Notes: generated by a model from the sequence alone, not told the origin. A DNA stretch of 64,000 nt from Rossellomorea pakistanensis (GCF_016908495.1 NZ_JAFBDZ010000001.1:868001-932000); one strand, 5' to 3'; shown: positions 17,683 to 26,742, numbered from the stretch's first letter. Made by a program: numbers and translations.

Positions 17683-18136
17683 ATTTGCTCTCATGATAGA
17701 GATTAATATCCCATTCACTTTTCATAAGCTCATAGACTTTATGTCTTTTTTTCCATGCCTCGTCTTTCCAAAGGTCCTTACTTCGATCGATAATTTCACA
17801 TCTTAGTTCATGATATTCTTTTTCTGCTTTTTCTTTTTTAGTGTAAAGAACCTTTGTAGCTCCAAAAAGTCCAATACATAGAAGAGAGAGATTAATAAAT
17901 AATGAAGAGGATACAAAAGCAGAGACCAGTGCTTCAAAGGAAAATGAGTAAGGGTTGAACAATACCTTTGATAGGTAGTACATAAATAAAAAGGAAATAA
18001 ACACTGAAGTCCACAATAATATCAAATGTTTCTTTTTGAAACTGTCAAATTTTTGTTTTCTCCCAATTAAATTATGTAGCATTTGCTTAGTCGCTTGATC
18101 TGTCCAGCTCTCTAACATAATAATTTTTGAGTTCAT
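17681..18136 (-). CDS. ypbF: YpbF-family membrane protein (DUF2663)
   Basis: From the chosen start this is 151 residues: a cytoplasmic N-terminus (MNSKIIMLESWTDQATKQML), two membrane helices (about 40-60 and 76-95) and a long charged C-terminal helix. The longest frame begins 78 codons earlier, but that extension has no coding character. GGGGAGGG lies directly upstream of the internal ATG. The layout matches DUF2663 proteins such as YpbF. It stands alone, convergent with cotJC. Function unknown. Confidence 0.75.
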   Translation of the reverse strand: MNSKIIMLESWTDQATKQMLHNLIGRKQKFDSFKKKHLILLWTSVFISFLFMYYLSKVLFNPYSFSFEALVSAFVSSSLFINLSLLCIGLFGATKVLYTKKEKAEKEYHELRCEIIDRSKDLWKDEAWKKRHKVYELMKSEWDINLYHESK

Positions 18137-18246
18137 TTGGCTCCCTCCCCTTATCATTGTATGAGCCTGTCCTACATAATAGAATGAAAAACAGCAGTCA
18201 TTTAGAAAATAGCCTCTATTAAAGGGTGAGGTTACGTCAGTACTTG

Positions 18247-18280
18247 ATAAAAAAGACTGACTCCTATTGTCAGCCTTTAT
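18247..18280 (-). terminator. Terminator of the glycosyltransferase gene
   Basis: On the minus strand GGCTGAC and GTCAGTC form a seven-pair stem followed by TTTTTT. It lies about ten bases after the glycosyltransferase stop. Confidence 0.85.
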
Positions 18281-18288
18281 TATCCCCA

Positions 18289-19434
18289 CTATAATGCTTT
18301 TGGAAATTCTGCATTGGAAACAATAACCTCCATATAATCGGAAAGTAGATGATCCATTATTTCTTCCCATGATTGTTTTTCCGCATATTTTCTCGCATTG
18401 CTCTTGAGGTGTAAATAAAAGCTATGATCCCCAATGACCCTTTCAACTGCTGCTACAAATTGTTCGGTATTTTGAGATTCACAAATTACACCTGATCTAT
18501 TGTTTTCCACTATACTTGTGACCCCGCCTTTGTTAGAGACAATGGCAGGAATTCCCGATGCGAAAGCTTCTAATACAACATTCCCGAACGTTTCAGTTGG
18601 AGATGGGAAGAAGAACACGTCTGAAGATGCATAAGCTTCTGCTAAATCATTCCCTTTTAAATACCCAGTAAATGTAACGTTTTCATTTTGAAGCTTTTGC
18701 TTTAATTCGGATAACCCTGGTCCACTTCCGACAATAAGCCAATGGATTTGCTTTTTGGTTTCAGGAGAAAGTTGGTTAATCGTATTTACCAGTGTTTGCA
18801 AATCTTTTTCTGGTGCTATTCTTCCAGCGTAAAGAAATACATATTTTTCCTTGATATGATACTTTTCTTTGAGTGAACTTGTTCTTTTAAGAGGATGAAA
18901 AAATTGACAATCTACACCTCGGCTCCAAACTGTTACATTTTCAAACCCATGTGCAATTAAATGATCTTTTGTCTCTAAAGATGGAACAAAGATTTTATGA
19001 ACTGGAGCATGGAACCATTTCATATACCGCCATAGTACAGGTGAGATGAATGACATTTTATAATAATCTAAATAGCGGTCAAAATGAGTGTGATAGGACG
19101 CAACAGCTGGTACTCCTAATTTCTTGGAAACGTGGAGTCCATACAACCCCATTGTAAGGGGGGTTGCAATATGAATAAGATCTGGGGCAAAACCCCTTAG
19201 TCTTTTTTCGACCGTTTTAGGATTGGCAATGGCTGTTCTACATTCAGGATAAAAAATAAAAGGAAAGCTACTGAATTGATGAACATTCGGGTAATTGGGA
19301 CTGTTTTCTATTTCCGGAACGAAGAGTTCATGCTCAATACCTCTCTTATTCAGATGGTCACTAAGTTTTTTCAATGTACGTGCAACACCATTGACTTGTG
19401 GAAAATACGTATCACTAAAGATTGCTATTCGCAT
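18289..19434 (-). CDS. Glycosyltransferase family 4 (GT-B fold)
   Basis: A 381-residue retaining glycosyltransferase. The N-terminal acceptor domain starts MRIAIFSDTYFPQVNGVAR (glycine-rich loop). The C-terminal nucleotide-sugar domain has FLYAGRIAPEKDL, VGSGPG and the EX7E motif in PTETFGNVVLEAFASG. Close relatives act on mannose or glucose transfer to lipids or phospho-diglycerides. The frame opens ten codons earlier, but GGGGG before this ATG decides the start. It follows a PAP2 phosphatase gene by 55 bases, so the pair may modify a lipid-linked substrate. The donor is not predictable from sequence. Confidence 0.85.
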   Translation of the reverse strand: MRIAIFSDTYFPQVNGVARTLKKLSDHLNKRGIEHELFVPEIENSPNYPNVHQFSSFPFIFYPECRTAIANPKTVEKRLRGFAPDLIHIATPLTMGLYGLHVSKKLGVPAVASYHTHFDRYLDYYKMSFISPVLWRYMKWFHAPVHKIFVPSLETKDHLIAHGFENVTVWSRGVDCQFFHPLKRTSSLKEKYHIKEKYVFLYAGRIAPEKDLQTLVNTINQLSPETKKQIHWLIVGSGPGLSELKQKLQNENVTFTGYLKGNDLAEAYASSDVFFFPSPTETFGNVVLEAFASGIPAIVSNKGGVTSIVENNRSGVICESQNTEQFVAAVERVIGDHSFYLHLKSNARKYAEKQSWEEIMDHLLSDYMEVIVSNAEFPKAL

Positions 19435-19489
19435 AAAGACTTGCCCCCTTTTATTAATTGCCATCTTTATGAAATGGATTGCTTATTAA

Positions 19490-20017
19490 TTAATATGCAA
19501 AAAGATAGAAAATAACCGAGGTAACGATTCCTAATAATGATCCCACTATGACATCAGAAGGATAATGTACTCCCAGAACCACTCTAGAAATGGCAATTAA
19601 TGATGATAGCGGCAATAAAATCATGATTAAAAATGGATACTGAATCATAAAGGGTGTCGTTATTGCAAATGCAGCAGTTGAATGGCCAGATGGGAATGAA
19701 TGATCTTTAAATGGATGGCCATAAACGATTACATCAGGTAATACTAGATAGGGCCTGATCCTACGTACAAACCGTTTTACTCCTTGGACAAGAAGATGAC
19801 TAACGGTTAAGGAAGAAATGGAAAGGATTGCGGTTACTCTTAAGGTTGAAGAAGATTGACCAATAAAGAAAATGAATAGTAATGCTGAAATCGTAAATCT
19901 TGCTCCTCCAAGGTGAGTAATCCCTCGGAAAAAAGTAATCATTAGTTCTTGTAAGCCGTTAAACTTATAAAAAAGAGTTTGGTCATACTTTGCGAACTGA
20001 TTCCTCATTCGTTCCAT
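19490..20017 (-). CDS. PAP2-family membrane phosphatase
   Basis: A 175-residue integral membrane phosphatase with all three acid-phosphatase motifs facing the outer side: KRFVRRIRP (KX6RP), PSGHS and SRVVLGVHYPSD (SRX5HX3D). Such enzymes dephosphorylate undecaprenyl diphosphate, phosphatidic acid or phosphatidylglycerol phosphate. AAAGGAG precedes the ATG. Followed by the glycosyltransferase gene on the same strand, suggesting a lipid or glycolipid pathway. The exact substrate is unknown. Confidence 0.88.
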   Translation of the reverse strand: MERMRNQFAKYDQTLFYKFNGLQELMITFFRGITHLGGARFTISALLFIFFIGQSSSTLRVTAILSISSLTVSHLLVQGVKRFVRRIRPYLVLPDVIVYGHPFKDHSFPSGHSTAAFAITTPFMIQYPFLIMILLPLSSLIAISRVVLGVHYPSDVIVGSLLGIVTSVIFYLFAY

Positions 20018-20123
20018 AATTATACTCCTTTCGAATTTCCTATATACTTCTATTTTATGGAACTAATGTAAGTGTATTTGTAAGACAATGTAAATATTTC
20101 ATAAAAAAATATTACATAAAAAT

Positions 20124-20246
20124 GAAGAAAGGCGACCCAGAACAAAGTGTCAGAAATTCGCCATTTCAAGATAAGTAATAAAACCAAATGGATTTATTCT
20201 ATATCTCAAAAGAGTGAGGCATTCCGACCTTTTTGGGTCACCTTCG
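20124..20246. repeat. Long imperfect palindrome downstream of ypbE
   Basis: The arms GAAAGGCGACCCAGAAC and a TTTTTGGGTCACCTTC match end to end, and an inner AGATAAGTAATAAA pairs with TTTATTCTATATCT, so the whole 123 bases can fold as one stem. It lies after the ypbE stop and may terminate that operon. The size resembles a small mobile palindromic element. Confidence 0.55.
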
Positions 20247-20261
20247 TATTAAAACTTAGTT

Positions 20262-20969
20262 TTATAACGGAATTTTTAATACCTGGCCTAAATGAATTTC
20301 ATTTCCACTAATTCCGTTAGATTGTTTAATGATGTTGATTCCATTTTGTGAATGGTAGTATCTCATGGCGATACTAAATAGAGTCTCATTAGTTTTAACA
20401 GTATGATAGACAATCGTATCCTCTGAACCTTCTTGAGAAGCACTACTTTCTGTTTCTGGTTTAGATTCCGGGTCTTTCTCTGGGTCCCGCTTAGGTTTAG
20501 ATTCTTTCTTTGAAACCATTTGAACCGCCTTGCTCTTTGTTTCTTTTGAAGGGCTGACCTTACTAACCTCACCACTATCATCTTGTTTTTCTTCAGTGGT
20601 TATCTTAAGGCTTTTCTCTTCTGCTTCTTCTTCACCAACACGGATTGCCTCATTACCAGTACCTGATGAATCTTCCCTCTCCTGAAGAATAACTTCTTCA
20701 TTGTTATTCTTTTTCTCTATAAGTGGCAATCCCGATTTATTAATATAAGTGTATATAGCAAAGAACGTAAGAGGCAGTAAGATAAAAAATACTAATAATA
20801 GTCGTATTAATGGATATTTGACTTTATATTTCGTTTTCTGTTTTTTTTCTCTATGAAGTTCTCCACGAGGCGGTAATGACTGTTTTTCCACCTGTTGTTC
20901 ATCTCTTGGAACTCTTTCAATTCTTTGTCTTAATTTTTCCGCTTGATCACGATATGGATCTCTTTTCAT
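20262..20969 (-). CDS. ypbE: LysM-domain membrane protein YpbE
   Basis: A 235-residue bitopic protein: a basic cytoplasmic N-terminus (1-50), one membrane helix (about 54-72), a long acidic, Glu/Lys/Ser-rich external linker (about 80-185), and a C-terminal LysM domain (HTVKTNETLFSIAMRYYHS ... LGQVLKIPL) that binds peptidoglycan. It overlaps ypbD by four bases and is the last gene of ypbB-recS-ypbD-ypbE. In other bacilli it is linked to cell-wall sensing, but no catalytic domain is present. Confidence 0.88.
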   Translation of the reverse strand: MKRDPYRDQAEKLRQRIERVPRDEQQVEKQSLPPRGELHREKKQKTKYKVKYPLIRLLLVFFILLPLTFFAIYTYINKSGLPLIEKKNNNEEVILQEREDSSGTGNEAIRVGEEEAEEKSLKITTEEKQDDSGEVSKVSPSKETKSKAVQMVSKKESKPKRDPEKDPESKPETESSASQEGSEDTIVYHTVKTNETLFSIAMRYYHSQNGINIIKQSNGISGNEIHLGQVLKIPL

Positions 20970-21559
20970 GAACCATCCCTACTTTTTTTAACAGATTGAA
21001 TTCGAATATGGCACCCTAATAGAAAATCAATGGTAAAATGCATGATTATCGTCGCAGATAGACTGCTTGTCCACTCATATACAAACCCGATCAATAAACT
21101 TAATACAACAATATTTATTATTAGGAATCCATTCCTCCAATATCGAATATGGACGATTGCAAAGATTACGCTTGCAATTAAGAATCCAAAGTGGAATTGG
21201 ATAATCCCTCGAAATAAGATCTCTTCACTTAATGCGATTAGAAGTGAAAGTAATGCTATTTCTCCCGGATTTCTTCTTGAAAAGATTCTTTGATTAATGC
21301 CACCATCATCATAAAGATTTTCAGGTAGCTTTTTCATTAAAATGATATCAAGAATCACGACAATTAGGCCAAAGCCAAGACCAATTAAAGCAGTACGGAA
21401 ATTTAAATTGAATTGGTTAGTAAATGTGTCCATGTCTTCAAATAGAAATATACCCAAAAGGAATGAAATCGTTAGTAGTACAACTTGAGTAGCATACAAA
21501 TGAAAGCTTAATTCTCGATCCGATATCTTTTTTATTATTTCGGCCTGATTATTTTTCAT
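20966..21559 (-). CDS. ypbD: CAAX-like membrane protease YpbD
   Basis: A CPBP-family intramembrane metalloprotease of 197 residues with about six membrane helices. The three active motifs are visible: EEILFRG (EEXXXR) near residue 112, FAIVHIRYW (FXXXH) near 136, and HFTIDF (HXXXD, an N in most members). Bacterial members process unknown peptides or act in immunity to bacteriocins. Start ATG follows recS by six bases; ypbE overlaps its end by four. Confidence 0.88.
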   Translation of the reverse strand: MKNNQAEIIKKISDRELSFHLYATQVVLLTISFLLGIFLFEDMDTFTNQFNLNFRTALIGLGFGLIVVILDIILMKKLPENLYDDGGINQRIFSRRNPGEIALLSLLIALSEEILFRGIIQFHFGFLIASVIFAIVHIRYWRNGFLIINIVVLSLLIGFVYEWTSSLSATIIMHFTIDFLLGCHIRIQSVKKSRDGS

Positions 21560-21565
21560 TTGTTT

Positions 21566-23032
21566 TCACACTGGTAATAAAATCTTTTTTAGTTGTTCTT
21601 GCCAAGATGTATCTTCCTCGTATAAATTAGTATCTTCCTTTGATTCATATTGTTCAAAGGTCAGCCCACACCAATCACAACAATTTGGTATCGTTTCTGA
21701 CTTGCTTTCATCAAAAAGGGAAACAAGCCTACTTCGTTTACACCCTTGTCCCGTTATCCATAATAAAAATTCAACTATTTTTTCTTTTTTGTAATTAGTT
21801 CTTCCGTCTCGAATATTGATGATCTTTTGTGAAATTGATAGTATATCATTCGTTCCCCTGTTAATGAAATAATCATGATAGTAGTTAATAAATCTTTCTT
21901 GAATATCTGTTAATTCTAATGAATCTTTTGTTTTTCTCTTATCTCCCATTATAAGCTTTAAATATTCCTCAATCTGAATGTTTGATGGCAGTTCATTTTC
22001 TACAATTTGAAGTGGTAGCTGCTCATCCCTTTTACAGTATAAAAGGAGTGCTAAACTCATCATACCATCCCTTCCAGCTCTTCCAATCTCCTGTAGATAG
22101 GACTCAATACTTGTTGGCATATGAAAGTGTATCACAAATCGTACATTTTCCTTATTAATCCCCATTCCAAAAGCACTTGTTGCACAAATTACATTTAATT
22201 TATTGTATAAAAATTGTTGTTGAATCAATATTCTTTGTTCTTGATCCATTCCTCCATGATAATAGGCTGTTTTTGTAAGTCCCTGGTCTTTTAGCCACTC
22301 TGATGTTTCCTCTGCTAGTCGTTTGCTGGAAAAGTAAATAATTCCTGGCTTCTTTAGCTTTTTAACTATCTCCAATAAATTTAGCATTTTATCTTCGTGG
22401 TTTTGAACTTCCTTGACCATTAATCCAATATTTGGGCGATCGATTGAATAAACATATTCTTTAGCGGCGTGAATATTTAATGTCTTTTTAATATCACTTC
22501 TCACATATTCTGTTGCTGTAGCGGTTAAGGCTAAAACGATTGGTTGATTGAATTTTTTTCTTATGGTCCCAAGCTTCATATAGTCTGGTCTAAAATCGGG
22601 GCCCCATTGTGAAATACAATGAGCTTCATCAATGACATAAAGAGAGATATCCAATACTGTTAATTTTTCCAGAATAGTAGGGTTCATGACCATTTCAGGT
22701 GAGATGAAAATAAATTTAAATTGGGTTAATTTCCTTAATATCTTTTTTCGTTCAGAAAATGACAGGAAGGAATTAAGAGCAATGACTCTCTTCTCCCCCA
22801 TCACCTTCATTTGTTCAACCTGATCTTGCATTAAAGAAAGCAAGGGAGACACGATTAATACATGTCCATCCATTCGGTAACCCGCTAATTGATAACACAA
22901 TGATTTACCTGTGCCAGTTGGCAGCATAGCTATGGTATCATTCCCGTTTAATACAGACTCAATCACATCTCGCTGACCTATTCTAAAATGGGTATACCCA
23001 AAGCGTTCTTTTAAATCCTTTAATAAATTCAT
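21566..23032 (-). CDS. recS: RecQ-family ATP-dependent DNA helicase RecS
   Basis: A 488-residue 3'-5' helicase. SF2 motifs: TGTGKSLCYQLA (Walker A), VSPLLSLMQDQV, DEAHCISQWGPDF (DEXH plus RecQ aromatic loop), ALTATATE, YYHGGMDQEQR and QEIGRAGRDG (arginine finger). A zinc-binding module with four cysteines follows (GCKRS ... NCCDWCG). It ends without winged-helix and HRDC domains, so it is the short RecS type of B. subtilis (496 residues), not full RecQ. Start overlaps the ypbB stop by four bases. Role: replication-fork repair and RecF-type recombination. Confidence 0.93.
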   Translation of the reverse strand: MNLLKDLKERFGYTHFRIGQRDVIESVLNGNDTIAMLPTGTGKSLCYQLAGYRMDGHVLIVSPLLSLMQDQVEQMKVMGEKRVIALNSFLSFSERKKILRKLTQFKFIFISPEMVMNPTILEKLTVLDISLYVIDEAHCISQWGPDFRPDYMKLGTIRKKFNQPIVLALTATATEYVRSDIKKTLNIHAAKEYVYSIDRPNIGLMVKEVQNHEDKMLNLLEIVKKLKKPGIIYFSSKRLAEETSEWLKDQGLTKTAYYHGGMDQEQRILIQQQFLYNKLNVICATSAFGMGINKENVRFVIHFHMPTSIESYLQEIGRAGRDGMMSLALLLYCKRDEQLPLQIVENELPSNIQIEEYLKLIMGDKRKTKDSLELTDIQERFINYYHDYFINRGTNDILSISQKIINIRDGRTNYKKEKIVEFLLWITGQGCKRSRLVSLFDESKSETIPNCCDWCGLTFEQYESKEDTNLYEEDTSWQEQLKKILLPV

Positions 23033-24081
23033 ACTTGATCACCAAATTTCGCAAGAACTAATCGAATTTGAAAATAAGACAATAGCGGAATTTTTTCTTT
23101 AATGAGCTTTAATTTCTTCTGGTTTATTATTTGTGTAACCTCAATGACACATTTTTGGGCTTCTGGATGAACATAGTTGTCAATAGAAAACGTTGGATCT
23201 GCCAATGCAATTTCAACAAGATGATCTTCAATGGTGCTTTTTTTAAGTTTTCTAACCTTAGCGATGACGTCCATTTCCATCCCCCTAGTTAAAAGCCTGT
23301 AGGTTTCTTTGGTCGAATGGGTTAAAATTTGCGCTTGGTTTTCTTGTTTTAGTAATGAATAAAGCAGGGGAAAGTACCCATTGTTTTCTAATACTTCAAT
23401 GACTATATAATGCAATACGTTCAAATACCTATATCGAAATTCATCAGGGTCTATTTTTAATTTCTCTGCTGCTTGCAATGTGGTAAGGCCAATCTGCTCT
23501 CCACCAGTTAACATATTAGTAAAGAGAACGGGATGATCAGGAAAGTCTTCATTTGAAAGCAGTTTAATAAGTTCGTCAAAGAGGATACGATTTAAATCAT
23601 TAATATTTTCTTTGTTTTTTCGCAAAAACATCTTTATCCATTCTTGAATTTCTTGTTCTCTTTGAACTGGATAATACTTTAGCTCCTTGCGAGAATAATG
23701 CGAGAGAACTTGGACTAGTAGAGACAATCTCTTCCACCAAATTAAACTTGAATCCCCCACTTTCCATCCGTTAAGTGAACTTGGGAATGGATGGTCTGTA
23801 AAAAAATTCTCAAGTTCATCCTTGCCTTCATGGCTAATGTAATAATGATTATTTTGATGTCCAAGGAAGCCCTTATCTTTTAGCGCTTGAATGTGATGAT
23901 CAAATTGTTTTCTATCCAGCTTAGGGTAACTATTAAAGAACTCGGAAACTTGATACAAATGTCCATCTTGAATGGTTTGTGAAGATTTTTTTCCTTTTAA
24001 AAGATGGTACACAGCATACTCCGTTCTTTCCCCTTTCATTTGTTTCAAGCAGAATAAAATAATCGCCTGAAGGTAGGACAT
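23029..24081 (-). CDS. ypbB: YpbB, helix-turn-helix protein upstream of recS
   Basis: A 350-residue protein with a C-terminal helix-turn-helix of the kind fused to or placed next to RecQ helicases (LLTRGMEMDVIAKVRKLKKSTIEDHLVEIAL). The longest frame opens 29 codons before. The ribosome binding site AAAGGAG sits ten bases before the ATG of MSYLQAIILF, which also gives the B. subtilis length (352). First gene of the ypbB-recS-ypbD-ypbE operon, overlapping recS by four bases. It probably assists RecS; no catalytic motif is visible. Confidence 0.85.
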   Translation of the reverse strand: MSYLQAIILFCLKQMKGERTEYAVYHLLKGKKSSQTIQDGHLYQVSEFFNSYPKLDRKQFDHHIQALKDKGFLGHQNNHYYISHEGKDELENFFTDHPFPSSLNGWKVGDSSLIWWKRLSLLVQVLSHYSRKELKYYPVQREQEIQEWIKMFLRKNKENINDLNRILFDELIKLLSNEDFPDHPVLFTNMLTGGEQIGLTTLQAAEKLKIDPDEFRYRYLNVLHYIVIEVLENNGYFPLLYSLLKQENQAQILTHSTKETYRLLTRGMEMDVIAKVRKLKKSTIEDHLVEIALADPTFSIDNYVHPEAQKCVIEVTQIINQKKLKLIKEKIPLLSYFQIRLVLAKFGDQV

Positions 24082-24193
24082 TCGATACATTCTCCTTTTA
24101 ATCGACAATAAACTTCTATTGTCAAATATTGTACCATGAAAATCAAAGATTGAGGCGGTTTCTTTCATAATTGAAAGGGTATAGTTAAAAAGA

Positions 24194-24328
24194 GGAGCTG
24201 GACACTAGGAAAGCGTAAGCGCCTTTGTCTGGCCGACAAGCATAAAATGAGGGACATAGAAAGGGTGCCTTTTCCCTTTCTATGCGGCTTGGCTTATGAC
24301 TCGAGGGACTAGGTGCTGAGCTGGACAC
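24194..24328 (+). repeat. Branched palindromic repeat, copy C, with a partial copy before it
   Basis: At 24209-24328 lies a complete copy: outer arms GGAAAGCGTAAGCGCCT and AGGTGCTGAGCTGG, middle arms GACAAGCATAA and TTGGCTTATGAC, inner arms CATAGAAAGGG and CCCTTTCTATG. Just before it, GAGCTGGACAC at 24196 is the tail of a second, lost copy. It fills the ypbB-fer gap. Confidence 0.8.
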
Positions 24329-24464
24329 CATATAGGTAGAGGAAGTCCAAGTAATAAGATACAGAAAAACTTTCACCATAACTTCAGGATTTATAGAGCT
24401 TTCTTTTTTTGAGGGATCTGGCTTTTCAATACCATTGATAATAGATAATTTTGTAAAAATTACA

Positions 24465-24478
24465 TGAAAACGTTTTCT
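24465..24478. promoter_or_regulatory. Candidate cre site (CcpA binding)
   Basis: TGAAAACGTTTTCT fits the catabolite-response consensus TGWAANCGNTNWCA except in its last base and is palindromic. It lies about 50 bases upstream of the fer -35 region, a position where CcpA activates or represses weakly. Confidence 0.5.
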
Positions 24479-24529
24479 TATGTTGAAAAGTTTAGGGTTC
24501 CCTATTAGAATAAAAACTATGAATTCTTT

Positions 24530-24559
24530 TTGTAGCATTTCTTTTAAAAAATGTATAAT
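24530..24559 (+). promoter_or_regulatory. Sigma-A promoter of fer
   Basis: TTGTAG and TATAAT are separated by 18 bases. The start codon of fer lies 39 bases after the -10 box and the ribosome binding site GGGAGG lies between. Confidence 0.6.
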
Positions 24560-24573
24560 GTTAAATTATATAG

Positions 24574-24846
<273 letters not shown>

Positions 24847-24898
24847 CCATATAATATAAAAACGAAATGTATCAATGACAAAGGAACTATTACCAAGA

Positions 24899-24935
24899 TA
24901 AAAAAGCGGTTGGATTTTAATCCAACCGCTTTTTT
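24899..24935. terminator. Two-way terminator between fer and ribU
   Basis: AAAAAGCGGTTGGATT pairs with AATCCAACCGCTTTTT around a two-base loop. It is a perfect palindrome with A and T tails serving both strands. Confidence 0.93.
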
Positions 24936-24937
24936 AA

Positions 24938-25507
24938 TTAAGCTGCTCTCTTATATGTTAATTGTTTTGTAAACCATGATTTCATTTTCGTGAATAATAA
25001 AGTAAATAGAATGGTGATCATGATACCTTTCAGAATATTAAATGGCAGAATTCCCGTAACGATAATCTCACTAGGTAGGTTAAAATTCATGAAATATTTA
25101 TAAGCAGGTAGGAAAACAAAATAATTTAACACACTCATTATGATAGACATAATGAAAGTTCCCACAACCAAGCCTATTAATAGACCTTTTTTAGACTCAA
25201 AATGTCTATAGATATAATAGGTCGGCAGGACAAATAATATACCTGCTAGAAAATTGGCTGTATGGCCAATAGGAACTCCAGTATCGCTACCGGTCATAAA
25301 ATAATCCAATACATTTTTAAACAACTCCACCAAAATTCCTGCAATAGGTCCAAATGCTATCGCTGCTATCAATGCAGGAATATCACTGAAGTCCACCATT
25401 AAAAAGCTTGGAAACGGTGGTAGAGGGAAATTTAATAGCAATAGTACATACGATAATGCACTTAGCATCCCAATTGTGACAAACACGCGAGTATTCAATT
25501 TCTTCAT
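24938..25507 (-). CDS. ribU: Riboflavin ECF transporter S component RibU
   Basis: Substrate-binding subunit of an energy-coupling factor transporter for riboflavin, working with a shared EcfAAT module not found in this window. The 189 residues form about six membrane helices with FPLPPFPSFLMVDFSDIPAL typical of S components and GPIAGILVE. GGAGAGAGG lies before the ATG. It is preceded by an FMN riboswitch with an intrinsic terminator, so uptake stops when FMN is plentiful. A remnant of a palindromic repeat sits in its leader. Confidence 0.95.
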   Translation of the reverse strand: MKKLNTRVFVTIGMLSALSYVLLLLNFPLPPFPSFLMVDFSDIPALIAAIAFGPIAGILVELFKNVLDYFMTGSDTGVPIGHTANFLAGILFVLPTYYIYRHFESKKGLLIGLVVGTFIMSIIMSVLNYFVFLPAYKYFMNFNLPSEIIVTGILPFNILKGIMITILFTLLFTKMKSWFTKQLTYKRAA

Positions 25508-25567
25508 GTTCCTCTCTCCTTTTTGTGATTTATCTCACGTAAGAAGAAAGGTCTTGCCATCGAATAA

Positions 25568-25620
25568 AGAAAAGTGGAAGCCCTTATATAGCACCATGGC
25601 TTTGCTTGGCGCTGGAGCTT
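25568..25620 (+). repeat. Branched palindromic repeat, remnant D, in the ribU leader
   Basis: AAAGTGGAAGCCC and GGCGCTGGAGCTT are the two outer arms of the repeat family, now only about 35 bases apart, so the inner stems have been deleted. It lies between the riboswitch terminator and the ribU start. Confidence 0.65.
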
Positions 25621-25679
25621 AACATAGATAAACGATTTTATCCATAACAACCCCATATTTAGACTTTCTTTTTCATCCT

Positions 25680-25708
25680 AAAAAATCTCCTAAGAATAAC
25701 CTTAGGAG
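25680..25708 (-). terminator. Riboswitch-controlled intrinsic terminator
   Basis: On the minus strand CTCCTAAGG and CTTAGGAG form an eight-to-nine pair stem with a short loop, then TTTTTT. It lies about 60 bases after the FMN aptamer, the usual expression platform. Confidence 0.85.
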
Positions 25709-25770
25709 AACTTAAAGGCATACCCGAATAAACGTTCAAATGCATATTTCTTGAACGCTGGCTCAACCTT

Positions 25771-25899
25771 CATCTTCTCCCATCCAGACTGTACTGTCGG
25801 CTTTGGAATCTCACCAAATCCTGCCCAAGAAACAGGCTCGCGGGCTTAGAACATGATCATTCATTACCGCCGGTCGGGAATTGCACCCTGCCCCGAAGA
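25771..25899 (-). promoter_or_regulatory. FMN riboswitch (RFN element)
   Basis: The conserved blocks of the aptamer are present in order on the minus strand: TTCGGGGCAGGGTG, AATTCCCGACCGGCGGT, AGCCCGCGA, GATTTGGTGAGATTCC, AAGCCGACAGT and ACAGTCTGGATGGGAGAAGA. The first and last blocks pair to close the six-way junction. Binding of FMN should favour the terminator that follows and shut off ribU. Confidence 0.96.
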
Positions 25900-26004
25900 C
25901 AAATCTTTATTTTTTTACATGATTATTATACAAAAAAAAGAAACTTATGTGAAGAAAAATATTTCGAATTCAAGATGAAATTCCTTTGCAAGAAAAAAAT
26001 TATA

Positions 26005-26742
26005 TTAATGACTCTCATTTGTCGGAATCTTTAAGGAATCTCCTGTTACGATTGTTGTAGTATGTAACCCATTTAAACGCTTGATTTCACCTACTGTAAC
26101 TTTATACGTGTGAGAAATCGACCAAAGTGTTTCACCACTTTTTATTGCATGTTGTATGAATCCTCGTTTGCCGACCATTTCCTTCGATACTTCTACAACT
26201 TGATATGGATCATGTACTTTTGCAAATACACTTTGTCCCACCTCTCCATTCCCAAAAACTATATAAGGGTCAATGGCCAATTCCTTTTTTAGATTCCATT
26301 TCCCTTGATGAATTTCAAAATGAAGATGGGTACCCGTAGAACGGCCCGTATTCCCCATTTCACCCACGACCTGTGCCTTTTCAACACTTTCCCCTTCCCT
26401 TACTAAACGCTTATCTAGATGGGCATAAACGGTCTCAAATCCGCTTTCATGTTTGACAAATACTACATGTCCATAAGTGGAAGAATAATATGATTTACTA
26501 ACAGTCCCATTATCAACACTAAATATTGGTGAACCAGCTTCACCAGCAATATCTATTCCTTTATGATGTCCTCCTCTTGTACCAAATGAATCTGTTATCG
26601 TTCCTTCGGCTGGAAACACCCAATGAAGTGTATCACTTATTTGTAGAGGTTCTTCTGCTCTAGCTACTCCACCGAAAATAATTAAACTTATACAAAATCC
26701 TAAAGCCCCTGCAATTAATATTCTTTTTAAAAAATCTGTCAT
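26005..26742 (-). CDS. Secreted M23 metallopeptidase with C-terminal LysM
   Basis: A 245-residue exported protein. After a signal peptide (about 1-29, ending at ARAEEP) comes a lysostaphin-type M23 domain with GTRGGHHKGIDIA (HX3D zinc ligands) and THLHFEIH (HXH), then a C-terminal LysM (HAIKSGETLWSISHTYKV). It should cut peptide crosslinks or be a pseudo-enzyme-like wall adaptor; the zinc ligands are intact, so activity is likely. GGGAGG lies before the chosen ATG; the frame opens 16 codons earlier. It stands alone, and its role (sporulation or growth) cannot be told. Confidence 0.85.
   Translation of the reverse strand: MTDFLKRILIAGALGFCISLIIFGGVARAEEPLQISDTLHWVFPAEGTITDSFGTRGGHHKGIDIAGEAGSPIFSVDNGTVSKSYYSSTYGHVVFVKHESGFETVYAHLDKRLVREGESVEKAQVVGEMGNTGRSTGTHLHFEIHQGKWNLKKELAIDPYIVFGNGEVGQSVFAKVHDPYQVVEVSKEMVGKRGFIQHAIKSGETLWSISHTYKVTVGEIKRLNGLHTTTIVTGDSLKIPTNESH

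Noticed and set aside
18137-18370. 78-codon N-terminal extension of ypbF
   Set aside because: It overlaps the 3' end of the glycosyltransferase gene and its terminator; a strong ribosome binding site lies before the internal ATG.
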